Notes: generated by a model from the letters alone, not told the origin. A DNA stretch of 64,000 bases from Pseudomonas frederiksbergensis (GCF_000802155.2 NZ_JQGJ02000005.1:310001-374000), one strand, 5' to 3'; counted from the stretch's first letter, positions 1 through 9,883 are shown. Translations and numbers: made by a program.

Positions 1-1140
1 GTCGGTGTCGGCGCCGCTCGCGTGCATGACTTGTTCGAACAGGCCCGACAAGCCGCGCCTTGCATCATTTTTATCGATGAGCTCGATGCGCTGGGCAAAA
101 TGCGCGGCGTTGGCGTCCTGGGCGGCAATGACGAAAAAGAGCAAACCCTCAACCAGCTGCTGGCAGAACTGGATGGGTTCGACCCGCGTGAAGGGGTCGT
201 GCTGCTCGCGGCGACCAACCGCCCCGAGGTATTGGATCCCGCACTATTGCGAGCCGGCCGGATCGATCGACAGATCCTGATCGATCGCCCCGACCGTAAA
301 GGCCGGCAAGCGATCCTCAAGGTTCATCTGCAGAAAATCGTCACCGGCCAGGACCTCGATAGCGAGCGTATCGCCGACATCACCACGGGTTTTACTGGCG
401 CTGACCTGGCCAACCTGGTCAACGAGGCCGCCATCATCGCCACTCGACGCGGTGCCGAAACGGTCAGCCTCGACGACTTCACGGCGGCGGTGGAACGCAT
501 CGTGGCCGGGATCGAACGCAAGAGTAGCCTGCTGCACCCCGATGAACGCCAAGTGGTGGCCTATCACGAAATGGGGCATGCGTTGGCGGCCAGCAACCTG
601 CCGGACATGGACCCGGTCCATAAGGTCTCGATCGTGCCGCGTGCCATTGGCTCGCTGGGCTATACCCTGCAGCGACCAACAGAAGATCATTTTCTCGTCA
701 GTTGCCAGATGCTCAAGGACCGCATGGTCGTCCTGATGGCAGGACGTGCCGCCGAATGCCTGGCCTATGGCCAGGTCTCGACCGGGGCGGCCGATGACCT
801 GGCCCATGCCACGGATATCGCCCGCCAGTTGATCACCCGATTTGGCATGAGCGAAGAGCTTGGCCTGGCGGTGCTGGAACGCAAGAATGCGAGCTACCTG
901 GGTGAACGCATGGACATCGGAGACAAGGACTATTCGGAACAAACCGCCAGGGAAGTCGACCTGGGCATTCGCGCCTTGCTCGCTGAAGCCTATCAACGCG
1001 CCAGGACACTGCTGGAACGCCATCGGGAAGACCTCTACGCCGGGGCCCGTCTGCTGGTGGAAAAGGAAACCCTGACGCCCGAAGAGTTTGCCCCGCTCCT
1101 ACCGATTAAACGCGCCGCACTGGCTTTGCGACGGGTTTGA
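1..1140 (+). CDS. FtsH-like AAA+ zinc metalloprotease (C-terminal part)
   Basis: The frame is open from base 1, so the gene begins before the window; about 379 residues are present. They cover the second half of the AAA+ module (Walker B CIIFIDELDAL near 61-93, arginine-finger region LLRAGRIDR near 244-270) and the M41 peptidase domain with the zinc motif HEMGH at 565-579 and a downstream GAADDLAHAT segment that would supply the third zinc ligand. FtsH proteins are membrane-anchored and degrade misfolded or regulatory proteins using ATP. The arginine-finger segment reads AGRID rather than the usual PGRFD, and the location in a stress island suggests an accessory paralogue rather than the housekeeping copy. 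The upstream membrane part cannot be seen. Confidence 0.93.
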   Translation, partial: VGVGAARVHDLFEQARQAAPCIIFIDELDALGKMRGVGVLGGNDEKEQTLNQLLAELDGFDPREGVVLLAATNRPEVLDPALLRAGRIDRQILIDRPDRKGRQAILKVHLQKIVTGQDLDSERIADITTGFTGADLANLVNEAAIIATRRGAETVSLDDFTAAVERIVAGIERKSSLLHPDERQVVAYHEMGHALAASNLPDMDPVHKVSIVPRAIGSLGYTLQRPTEDHFLVSCQMLKDRMVVLMAGRAAECLAYGQVSTGAADDLAHATDIARQLITRFGMSEELGLAVLERKNASYLGERMDIGDKDYSEQTAREVDLGIRALLAEAYQRARTLLERHREDLYAGARLLVEKETLTPEEFAPLLPIKRAALALRRV

Positions 1141-1351
1141 CGCCTCTGGCCGTTATCGACCTGTCACAGCGCCTTTATAAGCCCACCTACGATGCAAAAG
1201 CGTCATCTAGCAAGCAGCATACTCCAGGTTTGCAACCCATCATCTGAGCCTCAATCTGCGTCTATCGATAGCCGGTATGGCTTTAGGCGACAAAAAACAG
1301 GCATAGCTGAGTTGTTCTTCTATGCTTGCTTCAAATAAAGGAATTTGCCCC

Positions 1352-2104
1352 ATGGCCGAGCTTGAACCGCGACTTCTGCAGGTGCATGCCCTCAAGACCG
1401 CTTGCTCGAACTGCAGCGTGCTTGAGCTGTGCCTGCCCATCGGCCTGACCGGCGGCGAAGTCGAACGCCTCGACACCCTGATCGCCCAGCGGGTGAAGGT
1501 CAAGAAAGGCGCCGCGCTGTATCGCACCGGCGACCCACTGCGCTCGTTGTATGCCGTGAGATTGGGTTTCTTCAAGACCAGCGTCCTTTCAGTGGACGGC
1601 CGCGAACAAGTTACCGGTTTCCAGATGCAAGGCGAAATGCTCGGCCTCGACGCTATCAGCACCGATCACTATGCCTGCAACGCGATCGCGCTGGAGGACA
1701 GCGAAGTCTGCCCGCTGCATTTCAATCTCCTGGAAAAACTCGCCCACGATCTACCCTCGTTGCAGCACAACCTGAACAAGCTCTTGAGCCAGGAAATCGT
1801 GCGCGATCACAGCATGCTGTTGATGCTTGGCAACATGAACGCCGATGAGCGGCTGGCGGCGTTCCTGCTGAACCTGTCGCAACGGCTCAACACACGCGGC
1901 TATTCCTCCCGGGAATTTGTCCTGCGCATGGGCCGCGAAGCCATCGGCTCCTACCTGGGCCTGCGCCTGGAAACCATCTGTCGGTGCATCGCCCACCTGC
2001 GCCAGGAAGAACTGGTGGACGTGCATGGGCGCAATGTCACAATCATGGACTTGCCTGGTCTCAAGCACAAAGTCGCCGGTTGCCATCGTCATGCCGAGCT
2101 TTAG
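1352..2104 (+). CDS. Crp/Fnr-family regulator of the Anr type with iron-sulfur cysteines
   Basis: A 250-residue protein. The ATG at 1352 is preceded by AAGGA nine bases upstream and is preferred to the in-frame ATG at 1322. Residues 18-27 hold C-x2-C-x5-C (C18, C21, C27) and a fourth cysteine lies at C120; in E. coli FNR the ligands C20, C23, C29 and C122 bind the oxygen-sensing [4Fe-4S] cluster, so all four are conserved. A cyclic-nucleotide-binding-like beta roll is followed by a C-terminal helix-turn-helix (FVLRMGREAIGSYLGLRLETICR). The recognition helix reads E-T-I-C-R where FNR and Anr have E-T-x-S-R. It is an obvious candidate regulator for the TTGAT-N4-ATCAA operators found downstream, though the housekeeping Anr would also fit. 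Confidence 0.9.
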   Translation: MAELEPRLLQVHALKTACSNCSVLELCLPIGLTGGEVERLDTLIAQRVKVKKGAALYRTGDPLRSLYAVRLGFFKTSVLSVDGREQVTGFQMQGEMLGLDAISTDHYACNAIALEDSEVCPLHFNLLEKLAHDLPSLQHNLNKLLSQEIVRDHSMLLMLGNMNADERLAAFLLNLSQRLNTRGYSSREFVLRMGREAIGSYLGLRLETICRCIAHLRQEELVDVHGRNVTIMDLPGLKHKVAGCHRHAEL

Positions 2105-2206
2105 TGCCTGCGCTGCATGACCTCCGGTTTCTATCAATTTCCCCAAAACGCACAGGTCGATATCAAGGGGCAACGTTCGAGCCCCGGCGCCCTCAGAAAA
2201 ATCCAC

Positions 2207-2236
2207 CGCGGGAGCGAGCCTGCTCGCGAAGGCGGT
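2207..2236. repeat. REP-like palindromic element
   Basis: The convergent gap between the Fnr-like gene and the metallo-beta-lactamase gene contains a GGAGCGAGCCTGCTCGCG core, a short inverted repeat (CGAGC CT GCTCG) of the kind scattered through P. fluorescens group intergenic regions. Only one copy was noticed in this window, so the family assignment rests on recollection of the motif. Confidence 0.6.
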
Positions 2237-2239
2237 CGT

Positions 2240-3595
2240 TCAGAGCTCCACGCTGTCGCGATACTCCGGCACCGACACCGACCACCCCAATTCGTCGCAG
2301 ATGCGGTGGCGCAAGACATCCGACGCATTGGGCTCGCCATGCACGACATAGGTGTGCCGTGGCGGTGTCGTGAAACCCCGCAGCCATTGCATGATCTCGT
2401 CGGCATCGGCATGGGCCGACAGCGTTTGCATCGGCACCACTTCAGCATTGATCGGCACATCCTTGCCATGGATACGCACCGAAGGCTCACCCGCCACGAT
2501 CCTCGCGCCCCGCGTTCCGCCGGCCTGGAAACCGGGCATCAGCAAGGTGTTGATGGGGTTGGGCGCCAGGCTCTTGAGGTGATGCAGTACCCGTCCTCCG
2601 GTAGCCATGCCACTGGCGGCGATGATCACCGCCGGGGTGCGTTGCAGATCCAGGGCCATGGCATCCTTGACCGAGCGCACCGGATGGGCGATGTGGCACA
2701 TGCCTTCGCACTCCTCCTTCGACAACCGATGCTCGTCACCGAAGCGTTGGTATAACCGGGTCACGTCGATGGCCATGGGGCTGTTGAGGTAGATCGGGAT
2801 ATCCGGGATTGCCCGGCGTTGTTTCAGGCGATACAGGTGGTACATCAACAACTGAGCGCGACCGACGGTGAACGAGGGCACCAGCGTGATGCCACGGCGC
2901 AACGCGGTGCGGGTGATCACCTCGGCCAATTGATCTTCGGGGGATTCGTGCGGATGGCGACGGTCGCCATAAGTGGACTCCACCAGCAGGACATCCGCCT
3001 GCTCGATGACCTTCGGGGCGAACATCACCGGATCCTCGGGCCGGCCCAGGTCACCGGAACACACCAGCGTCATGCCACCGGCTTGTACTTGAACGGTAGC
3101 GGCACCCAGGATGTGCCCGGCGCGCCGCAGCAAAATCGTGACGTCCCGGGCAATCTCCACCGGATGCTCGAAGGCGATCGGGCGCAACAGTTTCAGGGCT
3201 CGTTCAGCGTGTTCGCGGGTGTACAGCGGGAAGGCCGGCGAGTGCTTGGAAAAGCCCTTGCGGTTGGCGTATTCCGCCTCTTCTTCCTGCAAGCGGGCGC
3301 TGTCGCGCAGCAGGATTTTCACCAACTCGCAGGTCGCTGGCGTGGCGTAGACAGGCCCGCGATAACCATTGCGCACCATGACCGGCAAGTAGCCGCTGTG
3401 GTCCAGATGGGCGTGGGTCAACACGATCGCATCCAGGTCACGCATCGGCAGTTCGAAGGGATCCCAGTTATGCAGGCGCAACTGCTTGTAGCCCTGGAAC
3501 AACCCGCAATCGATCAGGATGCGCTGTTCGTCGTGCTCCAGCAGGTATTTGCTGCCGGTAACGGTGCCCGCGGCCCCGAGAAATGTCATGCGCAT
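2240..3595 (-). CDS. Metallo-beta-lactamase / beta-CASP RNA-processing hydrolase
   Basis: A 451-residue protein. The start at 3595 has AGGAG seven bases upstream; an ATG at 3613 lacks this. The N-terminus carries the metal motif THAHLDHSG, the middle has the beta-CASP region (SFTVGRAQ, then AASGMATGGR), and the C-terminus has the Zn-dependent RNA-metabolism segment with TLSAHAD and VVHGE. Family members cut RNA endo- or exonucleolytically (related to CPSF73 and RNase J). Copies lie beside Usp genes in other pseudomonads as I recall, which suggests a role in RNA turnover during oxygen limitation; that role is inference. It is transcribed separately from, or downstream of, the Usp gene at 3689-4579. 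Confidence 0.9.
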   Translation of the reverse strand: MRMTFLGAAGTVTGSKYLLEHDEQRILIDCGLFQGYKQLRLHNWDPFELPMRDLDAIVLTHAHLDHSGYLPVMVRNGYRGPVYATPATCELVKILLRDSARLQEEEAEYANRKGFSKHSPAFPLYTREHAERALKLLRPIAFEHPVEIARDVTILLRRAGHILGAATVQVQAGGMTLVCSGDLGRPEDPVMFAPKVIEQADVLLVESTYGDRRHPHESPEDQLAEVITRTALRRGITLVPSFTVGRAQLLMYHLYRLKQRRAIPDIPIYLNSPMAIDVTRLYQRFGDEHRLSKEECEGMCHIAHPVRSVKDAMALDLQRTPAVIIAASGMATGGRVLHHLKSLAPNPINTLLMPGFQAGGTRGARIVAGEPSVRIHGKDVPINAEVVPMQTLSAHADADEIMQWLRGFTTPPRHTYVVHGEPNASDVLRHRICDELGWSVSVPEYRDSVEL

Positions 3596-3688
3596 GGCGG
3601 TGCTCCTGGACAATCGATGGGATCGCTGTTGTTTGCCCAGGTGGACGTTGATTTCCCGTCAATCATTTCGCCGCCAGGACCCATTACG

Positions 3689-4579
3689 TCACACCGCCAG
3701 GACGCTGCACTGCACCTGATACAGGATGTGCTCTGTCGTGCTGCCCAGCAGCCCAAACGGATCGCTGTGCTGGGATCGGCCCATGACGATTACATCCACC
3801 TCATGCTCCAGGGCAAACTCACTCAGCGCGGATACTGGATGTCCCAGTAAAAACTGCCTGCGCTCGGCCGGCACGCCGAACAGATTGGCCAATTGCGCAA
3901 AGGATTTTTCCTGAGTCCTGCGCAGTTCCTTGCTGAGCTGCGACAGTGAAAAGCCGCCGCCTCCCGCATCGCCCAAGTAAAGCGACGGCACTTCAAAGGC
4001 ATGCACCAGATGCAACTCGGCGTCGCATTGCAACGCGAGTTCAAGCGCCTGACGGATAATCCTGTCGTTAAGCCCGTTGTTCTGAGCAAACGCACTGGAA
4101 GGGTCCACGGCCGCGACGACCTTGCGCGGCAAGGCGTGTCCGGCAGCGCCCACCAGATACAACGGGACGGGGCATTTACGCAGCAATTGCCAATCCAGCG
4201 GCGTGAAAAACGCGCGCTTGAGCAGCGACTCATGCTGGACCTGCTTGATCAGCAAGTCGGGTTTGATCTGCGCGACGTGCTCCAGGATGCGCTCGCGCAT
4301 GCCGTCCACCCACGCCATTTCGGTGGTGACCCGCAGGCCCCGGCGCCGCATCTTGTCGGCCTCCTCTTCCAGCCAATCGCGCTGGTCCTGGAAATAGGTC
4401 TGCCGCGCTTCTTCACGAGGCTCCTCCTCCAGCACCGACAAGATATCCAGCGAAGGGATCAGCGCCGTGACATGCAGATGCGCCTTGCTGGCAGCCGCCA
4501 GGGCGGCGGCGTGATGGAGGGCGGGCGAATGCCGTTGTGCCGGGTTGAGGATCAACAGCAGGCGTTGATACTGGCTCAT
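3689..4579 (-). CDS. Universal stress protein, two tandem Usp domains
   Basis: A 296-residue UspE-like protein, start MSQYQRLLLI at 4579 with GGGAG seven bases upstream. Two Usp folds of about 140 residues are in tandem; the second ends in VIVMGRSQHSDPFGLLGSTTEHIL, a variant of the nucleotide-binding G-x2-G-x9-G(S/T) motif whose second glycine is replaced. It lies 67 bases after the phosphoketolase gene on the same strand and is probably cotranscribed with it. Its closest relative in the window is the protein at 44415-45305, which begins with the same MSQYQRLLLI. Confidence 0.93.
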   Translation of the reverse strand: MSQYQRLLLILNPAQRHSPALHHAAALAAASKAHLHVTALIPSLDILSVLEEEPREEARQTYFQDQRDWLEEEADKMRRRGLRVTTEMAWVDGMRERILEHVAQIKPDLLIKQVQHESLLKRAFFTPLDWQLLRKCPVPLYLVGAAGHALPRKVVAAVDPSSAFAQNNGLNDRIIRQALELALQCDAELHLVHAFEVPSLYLGDAGGGGFSLSQLSKELRRTQEKSFAQLANLFGVPAERRQFLLGHPVSALSEFALEHEVDVIVMGRSQHSDPFGLLGSTTEHILYQVQCSVLAV

Positions 4580-4646
4580 GATGGATCTCCCAGGGTAAGG
4601 CCCGTACGCCACGATGCAGCGCCAAGGCCGTGGTAGCTACCGGCTC

Positions 4647-7019
4647 TCATGGCGGCGTAGGCGTCCAGCGCCAATCCTGCACCTCGGGCAAGTCCTGCCC
4701 ATGTTCGATGACGTAAAGCTGATGCTTCTCCATGGTTTCCCAGTATCGATCACGGGCACCGTCCACCAACGGTCGCAGCCGTGGCACTCGCTGGATGACG
4801 TCCAGGGCCAACCGATAACGATCGAGCTGATTGATCACCACCATGTCGAATGGCGTGGTGGTGGCGCCCTGCTCCATGAAACCGTGGACATGAAAGTTGT
4901 CATGGTTATGGCGTTTGTAGACCAGCCGGTGGATCAGCGACGGATAGCCATGGAAGGCAAAGATCACCGGCTTGTCCACGGTGAACAACTCGTCGAACGC
5001 TGCGTCCGACAATCCATGGGCGTGTTGTTGCGGCGGCTGCAGCACCATCAGGTCCACCACATTGATGACGCGTACGCGCAGGTCTGGCACGTATTGGCGC
5101 AGTAGCGTGACAGCGGCCAGGGTTTCGAGGGTCGGCACATCACCGGCGCAGGCCATGACCACGTCCGGGTCTTCATCGTCCTTGCAGGCGAAGGCCCAAC
5201 GGCCAATGCCGGCCATGCAATGGCGGATGGCCGAGTCGATGTCCAGCCACTGCCACTGCGGCTGCTTGCCGGCCACGATCACGTTGATGTAGTTGCGGCT
5301 CTTGAGACAATGGTCGGTCACCGACAACAGGCAATTGGCATCGGGGGGCAAATAGATGCGCACCACGTCGGCACTTTTGTTCGCCACCAGATCGATGAAC
5401 CCTGGATCCTGATGGGAAAAACCGTTGTGATCCTGACGCCAGACATGGGAAGTGAGCAGGTAATTGAGCGATGCGATCGGTGCCCGCCACGGTATTTGGG
5501 CAGCGGTCTTGAGCCATTTGGCGTGCTGGTTGAACATCGAGTCGACGATATGGATGAACGCCTCATAGCAGGAAAACAATCCATGCCGGCCGGTCAGCAA
5601 ATATCCCTCCAGCCAGCCTTCGCACACTTGCTCGCTGAGGATTTCCATCACCCGGCCGTCGCACGCCAGGTTCGTATCGCCCGCCTCCAGCGCCGCCATC
5701 CAGGTCTTGTTACTGACCTCGTACACCGCATCAAGGCGATTGGAGGCGGTTTCGTCCGGCCCGAACAGACGGAAGTTCTGCGCCTCGAGGCTGTGCTTCA
5801 TCACATCGCGCAGGTAGCCGCCCAGCACCCGGGTTGCTTCGGCCTCGACCGCGCCAGGTGCGTGAAGCTGCACGGCATGATCACTGAACCTGGGCACCTC
5901 CAGCGGCTGGAGCAGCAAGCCGCCATTGGCATGGGGGTTGGCGCCCAGGCGCCGGTGGCCCGTGGGCGCCAACGCCGCAATGTCAGGCTGCAACGCGCCG
6001 TTGGAATCGAATAACTCTTGTGGCCGGTAGCTCTCAAGCCACTGTTGCAGCTGCATCAAATGCTGCGGCTGTTCCAAGTGACTCAGCGGCACCTGGTGGG
6101 CGCGACAAGTCCCTTCCACTTGCAGGCCATCGACCAATTTGGGGCCCGTCCAGCCCTTGGGTGTGCGCAACATCAGCATTGGCCAGAGCTGACGCTCCAC
6201 GGCACGTTCCGTCGGGTCCATGCGGGCCTTGCGCTGGATTTCGCGAATTTTGAGCAGCATGTCGTCCAGGGTCCTGGCCAACTGCTGATGAACGATTTGC
6301 GGGTCATCGCCTTCGACAAAATAAGGGTCATAGCCGTAGCCATACATCAGGGCTGAAAGCTCATCCTCGCTGATCCGCGACAGCAGCGTGGGATTGGCGA
6401 TCTTGAAACCGTTGAGATGAAGGATCGGCAGGACGGCGCCATCGCGCGCGGGGTTGAGGAATTTGTTGGAATGCCAGCTCGCCGCCAGCGTACCGGTTTC
6501 GGCCTCACCGTCGCCGATGACACAGGTCACGATCAACTCAGGATTATCAAACGCTGCCCCATAGGCATGGGCCAACGAGTAACCCAATTCGCCCCCCTCA
6601 TGAATGGAACCGGGGATCTGTGCAGACACATGGCTGGACAACCCGTACGGCCAGGAAAATTGCCGAAACAGGCGCAGCATGCCGTTTTCATTTCGTTCGA
6701 TCGCGGGGTAGCACTGGGTGAAGCTGCCCTCCAGATAGCTCTGCGCAACGATGGCCGGGCCGCCATGGCCGGGACCCGTGACAAGGATCATATCCAGATC
6801 GTGGGTCTTGATCAGATGGTTGAGGTGCACATAAATCAGGTTCAATCCAGGCGTGGTTCCCCAATGGCCGAGCAGACGCGGCTTCACATGGCCGGCTTGT
6901 AACGGCTCACGCAGCAAGGGGTTGTCCTTGAGGTAGATCTGCCCCACGGCCAGGTAATTGGAAGCACGCCAATAAGCATCGAGACCTTCCAACTGGTCGG
7001 GGCTTAGAAAATCACTCAT
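4647..7019 (-). CDS. xfp: Xylulose-5-phosphate/fructose-6-phosphate phosphoketolase
   Basis: A 790-residue protein, the normal length for the family. The start at 7019 is set by AGGAGG five bases upstream. Diagnostic segments include [18 protein letters not shown] and the thiamine-diphosphate region [11 protein letters not shown], both typical of XFP. The enzyme splits xylulose-5-phosphate (and often fructose-6-phosphate) with phosphate into acetyl phosphate plus a sugar phosphate, giving an oxygen-independent route to acetyl phosphate and ATP. No acetate kinase or phosphotransacetylase gene is in the window. An Anr-like box at 7120-7133 sits at a suitable distance for activation in low oxygen, and the gene is followed by a Usp gene. 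Confidence 0.96.
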   Translation of the reverse strand: MSDFLSPDQLEGLDAYWRASNYLAVGQIYLKDNPLLREPLQAGHVKPRLLGHWGTTPGLNLIYVHLNHLIKTHDLDMILVTGPGHGGPAIVAQSYLEGSFTQCYPAIERNENGMLRLFRQFSWPYGLSSHVSAQIPGSIHEGGELGYSLAHAYGAAFDNPELIVTCVIGDGEAETGTLAASWHSNKFLNPARDGAVLPILHLNGFKIANPTLLSRISEDELSALMYGYGYDPYFVEGDDPQIVHQQLARTLDDMLLKIREIQRKARMDPTERAVERQLWPMLMLRTPKGWTGPKLVDGLQVEGTCRAHQVPLSHLEQPQHLMQLQQWLESYRPQELFDSNGALQPDIAALAPTGHRRLGANPHANGGLLLQPLEVPRFSDHAVQLHAPGAVEAEATRVLGGYLRDVMKHSLEAQNFRLFGPDETASNRLDAVYEVSNKTWMAALEAGDTNLACDGRVMEILSEQVCEGWLEGYLLTGRHGLFSCYEAFIHIVDSMFNQHAKWLKTAAQIPWRAPIASLNYLLTSHVWRQDHNGFSHQDPGFIDLVANKSADVVRIYLPPDANCLLSVTDHCLKSRNYINVIVAGKQPQWQWLDIDSAIRHCMAGIGRWAFACKDDEDPDVVMACAGDVPTLETLAAVTLLRQYVPDLRVRVINVVDLMVLQPPQQHAHGLSDAAFDELFTVDKPVIFAFHGYPSLIHRLVYKRHNHDNFHVHGFMEQGATTTPFDMVVINQLDRYRLALDVIQRVPRLRPLVDGARDRYWETMEKHQLYVIEHGQDLPEVQDWRWTPTPP

Positions 7020-7119
7020 CGCATCCTCCTGCTGACTGACGGCGCCTCCTGTCGATCGTCGGAGCCGTCGCCGAACGGCGTTCCATGCGTTGATTCTGAA
7101 GCGCAGCAATGATCTGGAC

Positions 7120-7133
7120 TTGATTTACATCAG
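7120..7133. promoter_or_regulatory. Anr/Fnr box between xfp and the alcohol dehydrogenase gene
   Basis: TTGATTTACATCAG matches TTGAT-N4-ATCAA at 9 of 10 positions. The centre at 7126.5 would place class-II activated starts near 7085 for xfp and 7168 for the dehydrogenase, giving leaders of about 65 and 35 bases, so one palindrome could serve both divergent genes. Confidence 0.8.
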
Positions 7134-7202
7134 AACCACGGATGCCAAGGTGCAGGAAGGTGCGGGGAAACCGTCACCGCTTGCCCAGACAGGAGAATCC
7201 TC

Positions 7203-8186
7203 ATGCGCGCCATGGTCCTGCATGCACCCGGCCAGCCCCTGCAACGGGAAGAACGGCCCGTGCCCGCACCAGCGCGCGGGCAACTGCTGATCAAAGTCCT
7301 TGCCTGCGGTGTATGCCGCACCGACCTGCATCTATTTGACGGGGAGTTGCCCCAGGCCAGTCTACCCAGGGTGCCGGGCCATGAAATTGTCGGGAATGTC
7401 ATGGCTGTCGGCGCGGACGTGGCTACCGGCTGGATCGGTCGGCGAGTGGGCGTGCCCTGGCTGGGTTGGACATGCGGGATTTGCGAATTCTGCCGCTCAG
7501 GACGGGAAAACCTCTGTGACCAAGCATTGTTCACCGGCTGCCAGCTGGACGGCGGCTATGCCGACTACACCATTGCCGATGCGCGCTTCTGCTTCCCGCT
7601 CCCCGATGCCCTTGAGGCCGCTGAAGCGGCACCTTTGCTGTGTGCGGGGCTGATTGGTTTTCGCGCCTTGCAGATGGCGCAAGACGCTACTCATTTGGGC
7701 CTCTATGGGTTCGGCGCCGCTGCCCACCTGGCAATCCAGGTCGCCGTAGGCCGAGGCCAGCAGGTTTACGCCTTCACCCGTCCCGGCGACGATGCAGGCC
7801 AGGCGTATGCCCGATCACTCGGCGCGACCTGGGCCGGGCCGTCGGACAAACTTCCTCCGCACCTGCTGGACGCGAGCCTGATCTTCGCACCCGTCGGCGC
7901 GCTGGTACCGCTGGCCTTGCAAGCCACCGCCAAGGGCGGCTGCGTCGTGTGCGCCGGCATCCACATGAGCGACATTCCGCGCTTTCCTTATCGCCTGCTG
8001 TGGGAGGAGCGCAGCGTGCGCTCAGTGGCCAACCTGACTCGCGCCGATGGCGTGGCATTTTTCGAACAGATCCAATGCACCCCCGTGCATTGCAACGTGA
8101 CCTGCTACCCCCTGATCGAAGCCAATCAAGCCTTGGAACGACTACGAAGCGGACAGGTCAACGGCGCCATCGTGCTCATCCCCTGA
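7203..8186 (+). CDS. Zinc-dependent alcohol dehydrogenase
   Basis: A 327-residue medium-chain dehydrogenase; the ATG follows AGGAGAATCCTC. Catalytic zinc ligands are seen in CGVCRTDLH and PGHEIVG and a later cysteine in LLCAGLIGF. The structural-zinc loop CGICEFCRSGRENLC (C-x2-C-x2-C-x7-C) is complete. The nucleotide-binding turn reads LYGFGAAAHLAI. It probably interconverts primary alcohols and aldehydes with NAD(P), reoxidising NADH when oxygen is scarce, in keeping with its divergent pairing with xfp over an Anr box. Its last 11 bases overlap the convergent Usp gene. Confidence 0.92.
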   Translation: MRAMVLHAPGQPLQREERPVPAPARGQLLIKVLACGVCRTDLHLFDGELPQASLPRVPGHEIVGNVMAVGADVATGWIGRRVGVPWLGWTCGICEFCRSGRENLCDQALFTGCQLDGGYADYTIADARFCFPLPDALEAAEAAPLLCAGLIGFRALQMAQDATHLGLYGFGAAAHLAIQVAVGRGQQVYAFTRPGDDAGQAYARSLGATWAGPSDKLPPHLLDASLIFAPVGALVPLALQATAKGGCVVCAGIHMSDIPRFPYRLLWEERSVRSVANLTRADGVAFFEQIQCTPVHCNVTCYPLIEANQALERLRSGQVNGAIVLIP

Positions 8187-9069
8187 CCGCCAACAGGCTG
8201 CCCGGTACCGAATACAAGGCCCGCTCCGTCGTACTGCCGATCAACCGCTCCAGACCGCCACGGTGGGCGGTTCCCATCACCACCACATCGGCCTCGTACC
8301 CATCGACGAAATCACGGATAACCGGCACCGGCAGGCCGAGGGTGAAATGTCGACGATCGGCCGGCACGCCACACTGCTCGGCCAGGTTGATAAATGCCGT
8401 GTGTAATGATTCACGCAGGGCATCGACATAATCATCATCCCAGGCTCCTGCCAATAGCGACGCTTCGCCGTTGAACGCGACCGACAGATCGCAGGCATAG
8501 AGCAGGTGCAAAGCAGCGTCGCATTGCCGGGCCATTTGCGCCGCGACCTCGACAATGCGTTGGTTCAAGGCATTGGCCTGGGGATCGGAGGGATCCACTG
8601 CGGCCACGACCCGGCGCGGCGAGCCGTGCACCGCCTGGTTGACCAAGTGCACCGGCACCGGACATTCGCGTAGCAGATGACAATCGAGCGGCGTCGCAAA
8701 CACGCGCTTGAGCATGGGTTCGAGCGTGACGTCCTTGATCAGCAGGTCAGGTTGGAACTGTTCGACGTAACGAAGGATGTCCAGCAGCGGATGAGTGGTC
8801 CAGACGACATGTGTCTCTACGTTCAAGCCCTCCTCCTTGAGCAGCGCCGCCTCCTCCGCCATCCACCGACGATAGCGATGCAAATGACGCTGCACCTCCG
8901 TTTCGTCTGTTTTCTCACCCCACAGGTGAGTGCGTGCCGGAGGCTGGACGAACACGCATAGATGCAGCGCCGCACCGCTCGCCCGGGCCAGGGCGCAGGC
9001 CCTGCGCATCGCTGCGGAGGGGTGCAAGTCGGGTTCGACGATCAATAGCAAACGTTGGTACTGCCCCAT
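8176..9069 (-). CDS. Universal stress protein, two tandem Usp domains
   Basis: A 297-residue protein starting MGQYQRLLLIVEPD, with GGAGG six bases before the ATG at 9069. It has tandem Usp domains; the C-terminal one ends VVVMGTAHRGGLERLIGSTTERALY, close to the ATP-binding signature. A perfect Anr box at 9171-9184 lies 102 bases upstream of the start, consistent with induction in low oxygen. The stop codon overlaps the 3' end of the alcohol dehydrogenase gene tail to tail. Confidence 0.93.
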   Translation of the reverse strand: MGQYQRLLLIVEPDLHPSAAMRRACALARASGAALHLCVFVQPPARTHLWGEKTDETEVQRHLHRYRRWMAEEAALLKEEGLNVETHVVWTTHPLLDILRYVEQFQPDLLIKDVTLEPMLKRVFATPLDCHLLRECPVPVHLVNQAVHGSPRRVVAAVDPSDPQANALNQRIVEVAAQMARQCDAALHLLYACDLSVAFNGEASLLAGAWDDDYVDALRESLHTAFINLAEQCGVPADRRHFTLGLPVPVIRDFVDGYEADVVVMGTAHRGGLERLIGSTTERALYSVPGSLLAVRG

Positions 9070-9170
9070 CGCACACCTCCATCGAGTGGTTATCTTCACG
9101 GTCGGTGCCAAAGGCACCGCCCCCGCTTCGGCACTGTTTGCAGCGTGCGCCCTTCCACAGTCCATGCGGT

Positions 9171-9184
9171 TTGATCTGAATCAA
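9171..9184. promoter_or_regulatory. Anr/Fnr box (perfect) upstream of a Usp gene
   Basis: TTGATCTGAATCAA matches TTGAT-N4-ATCAA at every position. Its centre is about 108 bases from the Usp start at 9069, so a class-II start near 9136 would give a leader of about 67 bases. Confidence 0.85.
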
Positions 9185-9217
9185 ATGCAACGCATTCGAT
9201 GATTGGGTGCGCCGGGG

Positions 9218-9231
9218 CTGATCCAGATCAG
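9218..9231. promoter_or_regulatory. Anr/Fnr-like box upstream of the GNAT gene
   Basis: CTGATCCAGATCAG is a perfect palindrome with one mismatch to the consensus in each half. It is spaced for a start near 9266 serving the acetyltransferase at 9320. The divergent gap therefore seems to have one box per gene. Confidence 0.6.
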
Positions 9232-9319
9232 AACCGACGTCCACCACGGGCGTAGAACAACCTGGAACGCGAAGCTTTTTAGCGCACCGCATGCCTATAC
9301 CCGAATGGAGGATCGACCC

Positions 9320-9883
9320 ATGATCACGGTCAAAGACCACAACGAACGCGCCGCTGCGCTGTATGCCAGCATCAGTGGCAAGCACTGGATCCAGGCGCTC
9401 AAAGACGGCCGGCATGTGCTGATCCGACCGCTTCGGGAGGAGGATCGCCAGCGCGAATATGACTTCATCAAGCGCCTGTCTCCCGAGTCGCGGCACATGC
9501 GCTTCCTGTCGCAAATCAATGAACCCGGAGCGGTCATGCTCGATCAGTTGATGGATGTCGACTGCAAGACGCGCCTGGCCTATATCGCCCTGGTCCACGA
9601 CAACGGTCAGTTGATCGAGATCGGTGTCAGTCGCTACTGCGCCACGTCCGAACACGAATGCGAGTGCGCGGTGACCGTCGCCGATCAGTGGCAGCACCTG
9701 GGCCTGGGGACGTTGTTGATGGAACATCTGATCGATGCGGCACGTAAAAACGGCTATCGGCAGATGTACTCCGTCGATGCCGCCAGCAACGCCGCCATGC
9801 GGGATCTGGCCCACAGCCTGGGGTTCGAGACCCGTACCGACCCCGACGACACCCGGCAGGTCATCCACCGCCTCTATCTCTAG
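9320..9883 (+). CDS. GNAT-family N-acetyltransferase
   Basis: A 187-residue protein; the start at 9320 is preceded by GGAGG eight bases upstream. The single GNAT domain shows VLIRPLREEDRQ at its N-terminus and the acetyl-CoA binding region VADQWQHLGLGTLLMEHLIDAARKNGYRQ. The domain resembles that of Pat-type protein lysine acetyltransferases, but with no NDP-forming CoA-ligase part. In a cluster that would make acetyl phosphate it may modify metabolic enzymes; the target is unknown. It follows its own Anr-like box. Confidence 0.88.
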   Translation: MITVKDHNERAAALYASISGKHWIQALKDGRHVLIRPLREEDRQREYDFIKRLSPESRHMRFLSQINEPGAVMLDQLMDVDCKTRLAYIALVHDNGQLIEIGVSRYCATSEHECECAVTVADQWQHLGLGTLLMEHLIDAARKNGYRQMYSVDAASNAAMRDLAHSLGFETRTDPDDTRQVIHRLYL

